From Ruegeria sp. HKCCD7303 (GTDB lineage Bacteria; Pseudomonadota; Alphaproteobacteria; Rhodobacterales; Rhodobacteraceae): 64,000 nt of DNA. The stretch covers positions 1 through 64,000 of the forward strand of contig NZ_WVRE01000002.1 of NCBI RefSeq assembly GCF_013111185.1, written 5' to 3'. The position numbers and the translations under genes were made by a program. Position 1 is the first letter of the stretch. The number at the start of each line of letters is the position of its first letter. Below are positions 44,784 to 54,009 of the stretch, piece by piece. The notes beneath the pieces are model-generated. The model ran no database searches, was not told the origin of the DNA, and was given only the letters and a program-made list of their open reading frames with translations.

Positions 44784-47474
44784 TCACGATGCCTTCGCAA
44801 GATTACGCAGTACATAGTGAAGCACGCCGCCGTTTTCGATGTACTCAATCTCGGGTGCGGTATCGATGCGGCACTTCAGGGTGATGGTCTTCTCACTTCC
44901 GTCGCCATAAACGATTGTGCAGGGCACCTCTTGCAGGGGCTCAACCGAATCCAATCCGTGGATTGAGACGGTTTCATCCCCTTTCAGGCCAAGCGTCTTG
45001 CGTGTGTCACCCCCTGTGAATTCGAATGGAATGACGCCCATACCAACCAGGTTTGACCGGTGGATACGCTCAAAGCTTTCGGCGATGACGGCTTTCACAC
45101 CCAGCAACGCGGTGCCTTTGGCCGCCCAGTCGCGCGACGAGCCTGCACCGTATTGTTCGCCACCAAAGACAACCAGCGGTGTGCCCTGTTCCTGATAGGC
45201 CATCGATGCGTCGTAGATCGATGTTTGTTCGCCATCCGGGCCTTTGGTGTAGCCGCCTTCGACGCCATCCAGCATCTTGTTCTTGATGCGGATATTGGCG
45301 AAGGTGCCACGCATCATGACCTCGTGATTGCCGCGGCGTGAGCCGTAAGAGTTGAACTCGCGCGGCTGCACTTGACGTTCGATCAGATACTGGCCAGCGG
45401 GCGAGGTCGACGCAAATGACCCGGCAGGCGAGATATGGTCGGTTGTGACCATGTCGCCCAGAATCGCCAGCACCTTGGCCCCTTCGATATTCGAAATCGT
45501 GCCTGGCTCTGCGCCCATACCTTGGAAATAGGGCGGGTTCTGGATGTATGTCGAGGTTGGTGGCCAGTCATAGGTTTCCTGTTGAGGCACCTCAACTTCG
45601 CGCCATTTCTCGTCGCCTTTGAACACGTCGGCGTATTTCGATTGGAACGCCTCGCGGGTCACGGTCGCCTCGACCAGTTCCGCGATTTCGCTCTGGCTTG
45701 GCCAGATGTCTTTCATGAAGACATCGTTGCCATCCTTGTCTTGACCAATCGGTTCGGATGTCAGGTCGATATCCATTGTTCCCGCCAGTGCGTAGACAAC
45801 CACCAGCGGCGGTGAGGCCAGATAGTTTGCGCGCACATCCGGCGAGATTCGACCCTCGAAGTTGCGGTTGCCGGACAGAACCGACGTGGCAACCAGATCG
45901 CCTTCGGAAATTGCCTCGGATATTTCTTTCTGGATCGGGCCCGAGTTGCCGATACAGGTGGTGCAGCCATATCCCACAAGGTTGAACCCGATCTTGTCTA
46001 GATCGTCTTGCAATCCTGCAGCTTCGAGATAGGCCGACACCACTTGCGATCCCGGCGCCAGAGAGGTCTTGACCCAGGGCTTGCGATCCAGTCCCAGTGC
46101 CGCGGCCTTGCGGGCCACCAGACCCGCGCCGATCATGACGTAGGGGTTCGACGTGTTGGTGCAGGAGGTGATCGAGGCAATCACGACTTTGCCCGACTCC
46201 ATGCCATAGTTTTCGCCCTTGACTTCGACCTGCTTGCCCATCGGGCGTTTGAAAGTCTCTGCCATTTCCTGCGTAAAGGCCGCCTTGGCGTCGGTCAGCG
46301 CAACATAGTCCTGCGGACGCTTCGGGCCCGAGATCGCCGGAACGATCGTGCCCATGTCTAGCGTCAGGGTATCGGTGTAGATCGGAGCGTAGTCCGCGTC
46401 ACGCCAGAGGCCGTTTTCTTTGGCATAGGCTTCAACCAATGCCAGACGGTCTTCGTCACGCCCGGTGTTGCGCATGTAGCGTAAGGTTTCTCCGTCAATC
46501 GGGAAGAAGCCGCAGGTCGCGCCATATTCGGGCGCCATGTTGGCGATTGTTGCACGGTCTGCCAGTGGCAGACGGTCCAGCCCTTCGCCATAGAATTCAA
46601 CGAACTTACCGACAACGCCCTTTTCGCGCAGCATCTCCACGACTTTCAGAACAAGGTCGGTGCCGGTGGTGCCTTCGACCATCGAACCCGTCAGTTCAAA
46701 ACCCACAACCTCGGGGATCAACATCGAGATTGGCTGACCCAGCATCGCGGCCTCGGCCTCGATCCCGCCAACGCCCCAACCCAGAACGGCCATGCCGTTC
46801 ACCATAGTGGTGTGGCTGTCGGTGCCAACCAGCGTATCGGGATAGGCGACTTCTTCGCCGTTTTGATCCGTGTCGGTCCAGACGGTTTGAGCCAGATATT
46901 CCAGGTTCACCTGATGGCAAATCCCAGTGCCGGGCGGCACCACGCGGAAGTTGTTAAAGGCATTCTGACCCCATTTCAGGAACTGGTACCTCTCCATGTT
47001 GCGTTCATACTCGCGGTCCACGTTCATCTGGAATGCACGCGGATTGCCAAATTCGTCAATCATGACCGAATGGTCGATGACCAGATCAACCGGGTTCAGC
47101 GGGTTGATCTTTTGTGCGTCTCCACCCAACGCCTTGATACCGTCGCGCATCGCGGCCAGATCGACTACAGCTGGAACGCCGGTGAAGTCCTGCATCAAGA
47201 CGCGGGCAGGGCGGTATGCGATTTCGCGCGGGTTCTTACCGCCGTTTACACCCCATTCAGCAAAGGCCTTGATGTCGTCGGTTGAGACAGAAAACCCGTC
47301 ATCCTCGAACCGCAGCATATTTTCCAGAACCACTTTCAGTGCGGCAGGCAGTTTTGAGAAATCCCCCAAACCGGCCTCTTGCGCGGCGGGGATCGAGTAA
47401 TAGGAAATGGACTTACCATTCACGCTCAGGCTGCGGCGTGTCTTGGCGGTATCCTGTCCGACTTTGATGGGCAT
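44784..47474 (-). CDS. acnA: aconitate hydratase A
   Basis: An 896-residue TCA-cycle enzyme interconverting citrate and isocitrate through a [4Fe-4S] cluster. Cluster cysteines are visible in SCTNTSNP near residue 439 and [12 protein letters not shown] near residue 505. The N-terminus [20 protein letters not shown] and [18 protein letters not shown] are typical of the AcnA/IRP group. The C-terminal swivel domain has [13 protein letters not shown] near 776. I chose ATG 47474 with GGGAGG upstream; the long frame to 47657 is a non-coding extension. The upstream gap holds two palindromes. Confidence 0.97.
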   Translation of the reverse strand: MPIKVGQDTAKTRRSLSVNGKSISYYSIPAAQEAGLGDFSKLPAALKVVLENMLRFEDDGFSVSTDDIKAFAEWGVNGGKNPREIAYRPARVLMQDFTGVPAVVDLAAMRDGIKALGGDAQKINPLNPVDLVIDHSVMIDEFGNPRAFQMNVDREYERNMERYQFLKWGQNAFNNFRVVPPGTGICHQVNLEYLAQTVWTDTDQNGEEVAYPDTLVGTDSHTTMVNGMAVLGWGVGGIEAEAAMLGQPISMLIPEVVGFELTGSMVEGTTGTDLVLKVVEMLREKGVVGKFVEFYGEGLDRLPLADRATIANMAPEYGATCGFFPIDGETLRYMRNTGRDEDRLALVEAYAKENGLWRDADYAPIYTDTLTLDMGTIVPAISGPKRPQDYVALTDAKAAFTQEMAETFKRPMGKQVEVKGENYGMESGKVVIASITSCTNTSNPYVMIGAGLVARKAAALGLDRKPWVKTSLAPGSQVVSAYLEAAGLQDDLDKIGFNLVGYGCTTCIGNSGPIQKEISEAISEGDLVATSVLSGNRNFEGRISPDVRANYLASPPLVVVYALAGTMDIDLTSEPIGQDKDGNDVFMKDIWPSQSEIAELVEATVTREAFQSKYADVFKGDEKWREVEVPQQETYDWPPTSTYIQNPPYFQGMGAEPGTISNIEGAKVLAILGDMVTTDHISPAGSFASTSPAGQYLIERQVQPREFNSYGSRRGNHEVMMRGTFANIRIKNKMLDGVEGGYTKGPDGEQTSIYDASMAYQEQGTPLVVFGGEQYGAGSSRDWAAKGTALLGVKAVIAESFERIHRSNLVGMGVIPFEFTGGDTRKTLGLKGDETVSIHGLDSVEPLQEVPCTIVYGDGSEKTITLKCRIDTAPEIEYIENGGVLHYVLRNLAKAS

Positions 47475-47545
47475 CAGTGGCCTCCCTCTCAAATGACTTG
47501 GATAATAGGATTTGCTGTTTGTTATCTGCATCACGAAGGCCCTTG

Positions 47546-47559
47546 GTTCAAGGTTGAAC
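47546..47559. promoter_or_regulatory. perfect palindromic site in acnA/DUF1223 gap
   Basis: GTTCAA-GG-TTGAAC, a perfect 6-bp inverted repeat about 72 bases upstream of the acnA start. It could be an operator for either divergent gene. Confidence 0.4.
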
Positions 47560-47579
47560 GGGCACAAAGGAGTAATTTT

Positions 47580-47595
47580 TGTATACCAGTGTACA
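47580..47595. promoter_or_regulatory. GntR-like palindromic site in acnA/DUF1223 gap
   Basis: TGTATAC-CA-GTGTACA, six of seven positions symmetric. Sites of the form TTGTATAC-(N)-GTATACAA or near variants are used by GntR/FadR-type regulators, but no regulator gene is adjacent. It lies 106 bases upstream of acnA. Confidence 0.4.
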
Positions 47596-47700
47596 CATTT
47601 GCGAAGGTAAAGATGTATTCCAGCCTCAAGAAACCTTGATTGGTCGTTGAATGCCAAAGCAGCTATTTCTGAAAATCAACCGCCCAAACCGAGAGTCCAC

Positions 47701-48402
47701 ATGTTCAGATCCGCCGCTGTAACCGCCCTGATGTCCTGGCTTATGGCTGCCTATGCTGCGGCTGAGAGCGATCCTGTGGTGGTTGAGTTGTTTACGTCGC
47801 AGGGGTGCTCCTCTTGCCCTCCGGCAGACCGGTTGATGCACGACCTGGCCAAGCGGGACGATGTGATTGGCCTGGCGTTGCACGTGGATTATTGGGATTA
47901 CATCGGTTGGAAGGACGAATATGCCGACCCGGATCATACTTTGCGGCAGCGGGCGTATGCGCGGGAAGGCGGTCGTTCGATGATCTACACGCCACAGATG
48001 GTGATAAATGGGCAGCATGATGTTGTGGGCGCGCAGTCCCGCGAGCTCGATCGTCTTATCGACGCTCATCTCAAGGCGGCACCCGAAGCGTCGGTGACTG
48101 CAACCCGGACAGCAGATGAAGTAACCGTGAATGTGACGCCCGTAGAATTGCCGGAGGGCGAGACCTACGACGTGCGTATCGTACAGTATTCGCCGATGCG
48201 CCACGCCTCGATCCGCCGCGGAGAACTGGCTGGGCACGATCTGGACTATGCCAACGTTGTCGAAACATGGCAGATGGCAGGGCAGTGGGATGGGGCTGCA
48301 CCACAAACCTTCTCAGCCCAGCTTGGGTCAGACCTGCCGGCGGTTGTTTTGGTGCAACGTGCGGGTCATGGTCCCATTGTCGCCGCAACGCGGGTTAAGT
48401 GA
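47701..48402 (+). CDS. DUF1223 thioredoxin-fold secreted protein
   Basis: A 233-residue exported protein. The signal peptide (SAAVTALMSWLMAAYAAA) is followed by VVVELFTSQGCSSCPPADRLM near residue 25, the DUF1223 signature, whose C-x-x-C pair is like a thioredoxin site. The rest contains ALHVDYWDYIGWKD and YTPQMVINGQHDVVG, both conserved in the family. No function is established; a periplasmic redox role is a reasonable guess from the CSSC. ATG 47701 gives the signal peptide; an upstream TTG adds 18 residues. It ends head-to-tail with the LpxL-like gene without a gap. Confidence 0.85.
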   Translation: MFRSAAVTALMSWLMAAYAAAESDPVVVELFTSQGCSSCPPADRLMHDLAKRDDVIGLALHVDYWDYIGWKDEYADPDHTLRQRAYAREGGRSMIYTPQMVINGQHDVVGAQSRELDRLIDAHLKAAPEASVTATRTADEVTVNVTPVELPEGETYDVRIVQYSPMRHASIRRGELAGHDLDYANVVETWQMAGQWDGAAPQTFSAQLGSDLPAVVLVQRAGHGPIVAATRVK

Positions 48403-49326
48403 TCAGGGCATCTCGTCCGGTGCAATGCCAAGCCCGTTCCAATGCTTCCAGCGGCGGTGGATCCAGAACCACTGACCCATATGCTGACGTACCATCTTCT
48501 CAAGGTCGTCATTGGTGAATTGCGTCATCGTTTTCGGGTCAGTGTGCGGAACCGGATCGTGCAGTATGATTTCGAAATCGATGCCGTTTGGCTGGCGCAC
48601 GGCATAACATGGGATCAGTTCCGCGTTGTATTTCATCGCCAGTTCCGCGTTCAGCACAGATGTGACAGCGGGTTTGCCGAAGAATACAAGCTCTTCCCCG
48701 CCCATCGCATGGAGATCGGACACAATTGCAATGATCCCGCCCTTTTTCAGCGTGCGCACCATCTCAACCATTCCGCGCCGCCCCTGCTCGAACATGGGCG
48801 CACCGGTTTTATAAAAGGCCTCGACATAGGCGTCGTTGAAGTAAGGATTAGCCATGCGGCGATACAGGCAGCCAATCGGTTGGCCGCTGTGTTTTTGCAA
48901 GGCAATGCGCGCGGCCAGATAGTGCCCAAAATGCGCAGTGATCATCATGACCGGACGCCCTTCGGCGATGGCCGCATCAAAGGCCGCAATACCAGGGCCG
49001 GAAATTTTCGCTGTACTTTGACGCTCAGTAAATCCTTCTGGCGAGAAATGCTCCATGATCGCCCGACCGGCGTTGTCGGGTACGTCACGGCAAATCTTTT
49101 TGACCTCGGCTTCGGACAGGTCAGGGCAGGTGAGCTTCAGGTTCCGCCGGATGCGTGTACGAAACCCCACGACCGGGGTCAAAACGCGCATAATCGCGCC
49201 CATGGTTGAGATGCGCCGCTCATACGGGAGAAGGCGCATAGCACCGATAACCCCCTGAAGGAACAGATTGGCGACATAGTATTTTCCAAGCTCAAACTTG
49301 CTGAGCTCCGACTTTTCGACGGGCAT
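48403..49326 (-). CDS. LpxL/HtrB-type acyltransferase-like protein, degenerate active site
   Basis: A 307-residue member of the lysophospholipid/lipid A acyltransferase family. An N-terminal amphipathic stretch precedes a typical core: MMITAHFGHYLAARIAL near residue 124, SDLHAMGGEELVFFGKPAVT near 197 and a C-terminal WFWIHRRWKHW near 288. Active LpxL-type enzymes carry H-x4-[DE] (for example HFGNWE); here the fifth residue after the His is Leu, so the acid is missing. The protein may be catalytically altered or use another residue. It could acylate lipid A, phosphatidate or an aminolipid. It is convergent with the DUF1223 gene. Confidence 0.78.
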   Translation of the reverse strand: MPVEKSELSKFELGKYYVANLFLQGVIGAMRLLPYERRISTMGAIMRVLTPVVGFRTRIRRNLKLTCPDLSEAEVKKICRDVPDNAGRAIMEHFSPEGFTERQSTAKISGPGIAAFDAAIAEGRPVMMITAHFGHYLAARIALQKHSGQPIGCLYRRMANPYFNDAYVEAFYKTGAPMFEQGRRGMVEMVRTLKKGGIIAIVSDLHAMGGEELVFFGKPAVTSVLNAELAMKYNAELIPCYAVRQPNGIDFEIILHDPVPHTDPKTMTQFTNDDLEKMVRQHMGQWFWIHRRWKHWNGLGIAPDEMP

Positions 49327-49452
49327 GGAGGCGTCTCACCGCGTGATGGGTATTTCCGTGCCAGACATACAGGCCGATCTTGGCAAGCTCAAGCGTTCAG
49401 CAAGACGATGGGCAAACTGAGCATGTTAAGGGGCAAACCTGCTAACCTGATG

Positions 49453-50547
49453 CTACTCAGCCTCTTCCTCAGTTTCGACCAGAGCGATTGTTCCTGCATC
49501 AACCAGTGTTCGAATGGCGCCAACCACCTGAGTCATCGCTTCTTCGGCCTCGGATTGTTTGACTCGTCCGCGTTCACCCATTTCCTCACGCAGGTTTTCC
49601 GCCATGCGTGACGAGATATTTGTCAGCAGAAATTCAACCGATGCCTTGTCGTCATCTGCCGCAGCTCCGGCCAGGGCTGTTACAAGCACGGCTTGGTCCA
49701 CTTCGCGCAGGATGGCCGGAACATCGCGGGCTGTAATGCGGTTCGAAATATGCGCAAAGGTGAAGATCGACTGGCGTACGAGTTCTGCAAAGGCGGCATC
49801 GTCTTCATCCAATGCGTTCAACAAGTCGTCGCGGGTGGCCGCGGCTGACTGGTTTAAGATCGCGCCAACGCGTGCGCTGGGGCCGTCATCAAACGCCTGC
49901 ACCGGGCGCTGATCCAGTTGCGCGGCCAGAGACCAGCCGATCCGCTCGACCGCCTCTGGGGTAACGTTCGCTGTTTTCGAGACAGCAAAGGTGATCCTAC
50001 GCGCCACAGGGCCGGGCATTTGCCCAAGCATCTGAGCGGCTTGCGCGGTATCCATCTTTGACAACATCACTGCGGCCACTTCGGTGCTTTCCGCTTGGGC
50101 CATGGCTGCAAGATCTTCGACAGGGATGTCGCGCAGCCTTTGCCACGGGTCACCAACCTGTCGTATCCCGGCCACCTTGCGCAGGCGTGCCGCTGTTTTC
50201 GGGGCAATCTTGCCGGTTACCGCATCCAACGCCCCAGCCAAGCCATGCGGAAAGGCCAGGCCGATGTTATCCAGTGCTTCGCCGAACTCCTGCGCCACGG
50301 CATCCAGTGTCACGCGGTCCACAAGACCCATTTCGCCAAGCTGATGGGTTAATTTTTCTTGCAGATCGTCAGGGAGTTCCTCAAGCGGAAGATCCGCGCC
50401 TTCGCTCAGCAGAAGGCGGACGACAATCGCTGCTTTTTGTCGGTTGCTCAATGTCCGGGGAACAAGCCGTGGTTTATCGTCATTCCCCTTGGCAAGCGGA
50501 GCAGCTGCTCCGGGTGCCGTGTGTATCAACGCGTTTGTGTCCTGCAT
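49453..50547 (-). CDS. fliG: flagellar motor switch protein FliG-like
   Basis: A 364-residue protein with the FliG layout of Ala-rich N-, middle and C-terminal helical domains. Conserved strings are LSNRQKAAIVVRLLLSEG near residue 33, VMLSKMDTAQAAQMLGQMP near 161 (the EHPQ-like region), ITARDVPAILREVDQAVL near 266 and ISSRMAENLREEMGERGRVK near 306, the charged C-terminal torque segment. FliG couples stator ions to rotor rotation. No other flagellar gene is within the window; it sits behind two secreted proteins. It may be a second FliG copy or a detached member of the motility set. ATG 50547 is used. Confidence 0.78.
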   Translation of the reverse strand: MQDTNALIHTAPGAAAPLAKGNDDKPRLVPRTLSNRQKAAIVVRLLLSEGADLPLEELPDDLQEKLTHQLGEMGLVDRVTLDAVAQEFGEALDNIGLAFPHGLAGALDAVTGKIAPKTAARLRKVAGIRQVGDPWQRLRDIPVEDLAAMAQAESTEVAAVMLSKMDTAQAAQMLGQMPGPVARRITFAVSKTANVTPEAVERIGWSLAAQLDQRPVQAFDDGPSARVGAILNQSAAATRDDLLNALDEDDAAFAELVRQSIFTFAHISNRITARDVPAILREVDQAVLVTALAGAAADDDKASVEFLLTNISSRMAENLREEMGERGRVKQSEAEEAMTQVVGAIRTLVDAGTIALVETEEEAE

Positions 50548-50616
50548 CTGCCTGTGGTGCCAAAATTTCTGAACCACAGGCAGATTACGGAGAATCGGGT
50601 TAAATAACCTTGAAGT

Positions 50617-51165
50617 TTAGTAGTTATAGGTCAGCCCGGTGCGGATGGCTTCGCGCAGCGATGCCTCGGCCCAGGTTCCTTCGCCGCCACGAGTTTTGAT
50701 CTCGCGCCATTGCTCGATCGCCAGATCGGTTCTGCCTTCGGCGACAAAGCCCTGTCCCATATAACTGCGGGCGAGGATGTTGTCGGGGTTGGATTCGATG
50801 GCGTTGGTGTAGAAGGCGTTTGCCAGCTCAAGCTCACCCATTTTGCGGTAAGTAAAACCCCAATATGTCAGGACGCGATCATCGTTCTGATCCATGATGC
50901 GCAGAATGTTCTGAGCGTTCTCGAATTGCCCGTCATAAGCCAGCTCGCGCACGGCGTCATACAGCTCATCATCGGTGAAATTGGTCTTGTTCGGTTTGAC
51001 ACAACGCCCCGCGTCCTTGTCGTAGACGCGGCCAAAAAGGCACCTCTTGGTCGTGTTCGTTGGTTTTGGTGGGGTCGTGGTGCTGCCACCGTCGCCGGCT
51101 GCATACAAAGCCGGCGCAAAGGCAAAAGCCTGAAGGGCAATAGCTGAAACTAAAACAAGGCGCAT
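50617..51165 (-). CDS. secreted TPR protein with N-terminal cysteine motif
   Basis: A 182-residue exported protein. The signal peptide (LVLVSAIALQAFAFAPALYA) is followed by a Thr/Pro-rich linker and a short cysteine element, CLFGRVYDKDAGRCVK near residue 42. Three to four TPR units follow: ELYDAVRELAYDGQFENAQ near 69, VLTYWGFTYRKMGELELAN near 99 and ARSYMGQGFVAEGRTDLAIEQ near 133. The cysteine element has the same spacing as the one in the 50-residue secreted protein upstream. It precedes fliG by 69 bases on the same strand. Role unknown; a periplasmic scaffold is likely. Confidence 0.8.
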   Translation of the reverse strand: MRLVLVSAIALQAFAFAPALYAAGDGGSTTTPPKPTNTTKRCLFGRVYDKDAGRCVKPNKTNFTDDELYDAVRELAYDGQFENAQNILRIMDQNDDRVLTYWGFTYRKMGELELANAFYTNAIESNPDNILARSYMGQGFVAEGRTDLAIEQWREIKTRGGEGTWAEASLREAIRTGLTYNY

Positions 51166-51269
51166 TTTCCTACTCCGTTCTCTGGACTGCTCTGATCAAG
51201 CATAGCGCGATTTGATAAAAGGCTAACAATTGCGCTGCCTCTTTTATTCACAAGTAGGAAAGAAAAACC

Positions 51270-51422
51270 TCAGCTATTGATAGTTTTTACGCAGCTATGG
51301 GCTTCGGCGTCCCATTGTGTTCCCGGCGCGCAGGACTGCGTTTGTTCAGTATGGGCGCTGCAGGCCAAGGCGACAGAGGCTGAGCAGCCAAGGGCCAATG
51401 CGCAAATCAAAGTCCGGATCAT
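51270..51422 (-). CDS. 50-residue secreted cysteine-motif protein
   Basis: Found by reading the gap between the TPR gene and purB. ATG 51422 has AGGAG seven bases upstream and stops at TGA 51270. The product begins MIRTLICALALGCSASVALA, a signal peptide with an A-x-A cleavage site after residue 20. The 30-residue mature part starts CSAHTEQTQ and carries SCAPGTQWDAEAHSCVK, matching C-x2-G-x2-[WY]-D-x5-C-V-K of the neighbouring TPR protein exactly. It is not a lipoprotein by the usual L-x-[GA]-C rule. The element resembles a two-cysteine mini-fold, perhaps carbohydrate or peptidoglycan binding. Function unknown. Confidence 0.72.
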   Translation of the reverse strand: MIRTLICALALGCSASVALACSAHTEQTQSCAPGTQWDAEAHSCVKTINS

Positions 51423-51479
51423 CAAGCTTCTCCTGTTCGGGAATGCGCGGACAAGATAACCGATTTTTGATGATCTGGC

Positions 51480-51519
51480 AAAAGAACAAGGCCCGGATCG
51501 CTGCGTACGAACCGGGCCC
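51480..51519 (-). terminator. Rho-independent terminator of purB
   Basis: GGCCCGG / CCGGGCC stem of 7 bp with a 15-base loop, followed on the minus strand by TTGTTCTTTT. It lies 27 bases after the purB stop. Confidence 0.75.
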
Positions 51520-51544
51520 CTGAACTGTTTGATCTGCTTGATTT

Positions 51545-52849
51545 TTACTCGCCAAACACACGGGCAAAGATCGTATCGACATGCTTGGTGTGATAGCCAA
51601 GGTCGAATTTTTCTTCGATTTCTTCAGGGCTGAGCGCAGCGGTGACATCCGCATCTGCCAGCAACTCTTGCTTGAAGTCGGTCCGGTGTTCCCAGACCTT
51701 CAGCGCGTTGCGTTGGACCATGGCGTATGCGTCTTCACGGCTGACACCGGCTTGGGTCAGTGCCAACAAAACCCTCTGGCTCATGACAAGGCCGGGGAAC
51801 TTGTTCATGTTCTCGAGCATGTTCTCGGGGAAGATCAGCATCTTGTCGATCACACCTGTCAGTCGTGCCAGCGCAAAGTCCAGGGTGATTGTCGCGTCCG
51901 GTCCGATCATGCGTTCGACTGAAGAGTGCGAGATGTCGCGCTCGTGCCAGAGCGCCACGTTTTCCATCGCCGGGATCACGGCCGCGCGCACCATGCGCGC
52001 CAGACCTGTCAGGTTCTCGGTCAGAACAGGGTTTTTCTTGTGGGGCATGGCCGAGGAGCCTTTCTGACCCATCGAGAAGAACTCGGCACCCTCCAGCACT
52101 TCGGTCCGCTGCATGTGGCGGATTTCTATGGCGATATTCTCGATGCTGCTGGCGATCACACCTAGCGTAGCAAAGAAGGCCGCGTGGCGGTCGCGCGGGA
52201 TGACTTGTGTGCTGATCGGTTCCGGCACAAGCCCCATCTGGTCGCAGACATGTTCCTCAACACGCGGATCGATATTGGCGAAGGTGCCAACTGCGCCGCT
52301 GATCGCGCCGGTGGCGATTTCCGCTCGAGCGTCACGCATCCGAGACAGGTTGCGATCCATCTCGGCATAGAACCGGGCAAAGGTCAGGCCCATGGTGGTA
52401 GGCTCTGCGTGGATGCCATGGCTGCGACCGATGCGAACGGTGTTTTTGTGTTCAATCGCGCGACGCTTGAGCGCGGCCAGAAGGCCTTCGAGATCGGCGA
52501 TCAGCAGGTCCGCAGCACGGGTCAGCTGTACGTTCAAACAGGTGTCCAGCACGTCGGAACTGGTCATGCCCTGATGCACAAAACGTGCTTCTTCACTGCC
52601 GACATGTTCCGCAAGGTGGGTCAAGAAGGCAATGACGTCATGTTTGGTGACGGCCTCGATCTCGTCGATGCGGGCCACATCAAATTCCACATCCTTGGCC
52701 TTCCATACAGCTTCGGCATTTTCGCGCGGAATCACACCCAGATCGGCCATGGCGTCGCAGGCGTGCGCCTCGATCTCGTACCAGATGCGGAACTTGGTCT
52801 GGGGCGACCAGATGGCGACCATGTCAGGGCGGGAATAACGGGGAATCAT
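51545..52849 (-). CDS. purB: adenylosuccinate lyase
   Basis: A 434-residue fumarase/aspartase-superfamily enzyme of purine synthesis that cleaves SAICAR and adenylosuccinate to fumarate plus AICAR or AMP. The N-terminus IPRYSRPDMVAIWSPQTKF is typical. HQGMTSSDVLDTCLNVQL near residue 86 and the catalytic loop GSSAMPHKKNPVLTENL near 262 are intact. Length matches the family. It is transcribed away from a cluster of exported unknowns and ends at a hairpin terminator. Confidence 0.97.
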   Translation of the reverse strand: MIPRYSRPDMVAIWSPQTKFRIWYEIEAHACDAMADLGVIPRENAEAVWKAKDVEFDVARIDEIEAVTKHDVIAFLTHLAEHVGSEEARFVHQGMTSSDVLDTCLNVQLTRAADLLIADLEGLLAALKRRAIEHKNTVRIGRSHGIHAEPTTMGLTFARFYAEMDRNLSRMRDARAEIATGAISGAVGTFANIDPRVEEHVCDQMGLVPEPISTQVIPRDRHAAFFATLGVIASSIENIAIEIRHMQRTEVLEGAEFFSMGQKGSSAMPHKKNPVLTENLTGLARMVRAAVIPAMENVALWHERDISHSSVERMIGPDATITLDFALARLTGVIDKMLIFPENMLENMNKFPGLVMSQRVLLALTQAGVSREDAYAMVQRNALKVWEHRTDFKQELLADADVTAALSPEEIEEKFDLGYHTKHVDTIFARVFGE

Positions 52850-52937
52850 TGGCGGCAGCACCTTTATGTGGTTGGGATGAGGCGTTGGCGCGGGGTTTAG
52901 CCCCGAGCGCGTTAGGGAACAAGACGTGAGAGCGGGT

Positions 52938-53270
52938 ATGAGACGGTTTGCCCTGATTTTGGCCCTTTGGCCGGGTGTTTTGGCCGCAGATGGCTTCCAG
53001 AAATTGTCCGGCGAGGAAATCCTTGCAGCTTTAACGGGCCAGAAATTGGAATATGGCAGCGGGGTCTGGCAAACTTTCGACTCCAGTATGGTCACGCAAT
53101 ATTTCTCGGGTGGGCCGAGTGCAGGTCGCTGGGTGGTGCGCGAAGACCAGTATTGCTCGATCTGGCCACCTTCGGACCTTTGGGCTTGTTACGACGTTTT
53201 TCGGAACGAAGATACGATCCGTTTCGTCGACGATGCCGGGGGGCGGACAGATGGCGTATTTGCCCAATAA
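52938..53270 (+). CDS. secreted protein of unknown function
   Basis: A 110-residue exported protein. The signal peptide (FALILALWPGVLA) is followed by a small domain with LSGEEILAALTGQKLEYGSG near residue 22, a pattern seen in several short alphaproteobacterial secreted proteins (DUF995-like), and two cysteines in YCSIWPPSDLWACYDVF near 73. It is transcribed divergently from purB. ATG 52938 is preferred because a GTG four codons earlier adds nothing. No function can be assigned. Confidence 0.7.
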   Translation: MRRFALILALWPGVLAADGFQKLSGEEILAALTGQKLEYGSGVWQTFDSSMVTQYFSGGPSAGRWVVREDQYCSIWPPSDLWACYDVFRNEDTIRFVDDAGGRTDGVFAQ

Positions 53271-53436
53271 GCGGGCGTGCTGACCTAACGCGTTCAAGAC
53301 CTGTTGGCACTGGCCGCAGCGCCAGGAAAGTGGATATGCGCGGGTGCAATCCACCTGATCACGACGCGCCAACACTGGACAAACCGCGCCTTGAAAGTTC
53401 AAGCTGTGCGTGAGGAAACTATCAGGTTATTGAGAT

Positions 53437-53997
53437 ATGCGTTTATTTTCAGGTCCATTGCTTGCTGCATGCACTGCCATTTGGTTGGGTGGGGTAGGGT
53501 CCGCAGCAGCTGATACCCCGGTGACTTATACTCAGGATGGCCGCGCACTGTTCGGCTTTAATGTTCCAGACTTTTGGGCGCTGCGTACAGGTGGTCCGCG
53601 CGAAATCGAAGATACCGAGTTGGGGGATACGCGTGCCGTGTCCCGCGTCATGGGGATGCGCCCGGTTACTGATGATACTGTCTGGATGGGCTTTGTCTCG
53701 CCCGCTGGTGTCGCGACCATTGAGGATGGTGTCCGCTATTTGCAGGATATCGACAAGTTTCTGGTCAAGGACCCGACCATCACCAGCACCAGCGACACCC
53801 GCATCGGTGGATTGCCGGCGCGTGTTTTTCGGGGAACCGGGCGTCGGGAAAGCAAAGGAGTCAGCTTTACCGCGGCCCTAATTGATCTGCCAAAAAACCG
53901 CGTTGCAGTTGCCGTGGCCATCCTTCGTGACGGCGCTAATCCAGATTATGCCGACGATCTGAACGCGGTTTTCGCGTCGTTCCGGTCGTTCCAGTAA
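53437..53997 (+). CDS. secreted protein of unknown function
   Basis: A 186-residue exported protein. After the signal peptide (GPLLAACTAIWLGGVGSAAA) the mature part has a compact alpha/beta pattern: TQDGRALFGFNVPDFWALR near residue 32, TVWMGFVSPAGVATIEDGVRYL near 81 and KGVSFTAALIDLPKNRVAVAVAILRD near 140, with a C-terminal FASFRSF. This looks like a stress- or lipid-related beta-sandwich, but no family is recognised. A 166-base gap precedes it. The Pro-rich lipoprotein follows after 12 bases. Confidence 0.7.
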   Translation: MRLFSGPLLAACTAIWLGGVGSAAADTPVTYTQDGRALFGFNVPDFWALRTGGPREIEDTELGDTRAVSRVMGMRPVTDDTVWMGFVSPAGVATIEDGVRYLQDIDKFLVKDPTITSTSDTRIGGLPARVFRGTGRRESKGVSFTAALIDLPKNRVAVAVAILRDGANPDYADDLNAVFASFRSFQ

Positions 53998-54009
53998 GGG
54001 GAGGGTGCT

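Noticed and set aside
51277-51459. Plus-strand 60-codon frame over the small secreted gene
   Set aside because: The minus-strand 50-residue frame has a signal peptide, AGGAG site and a motif shared with its neighbour, so the plus-strand frame is its shadow.
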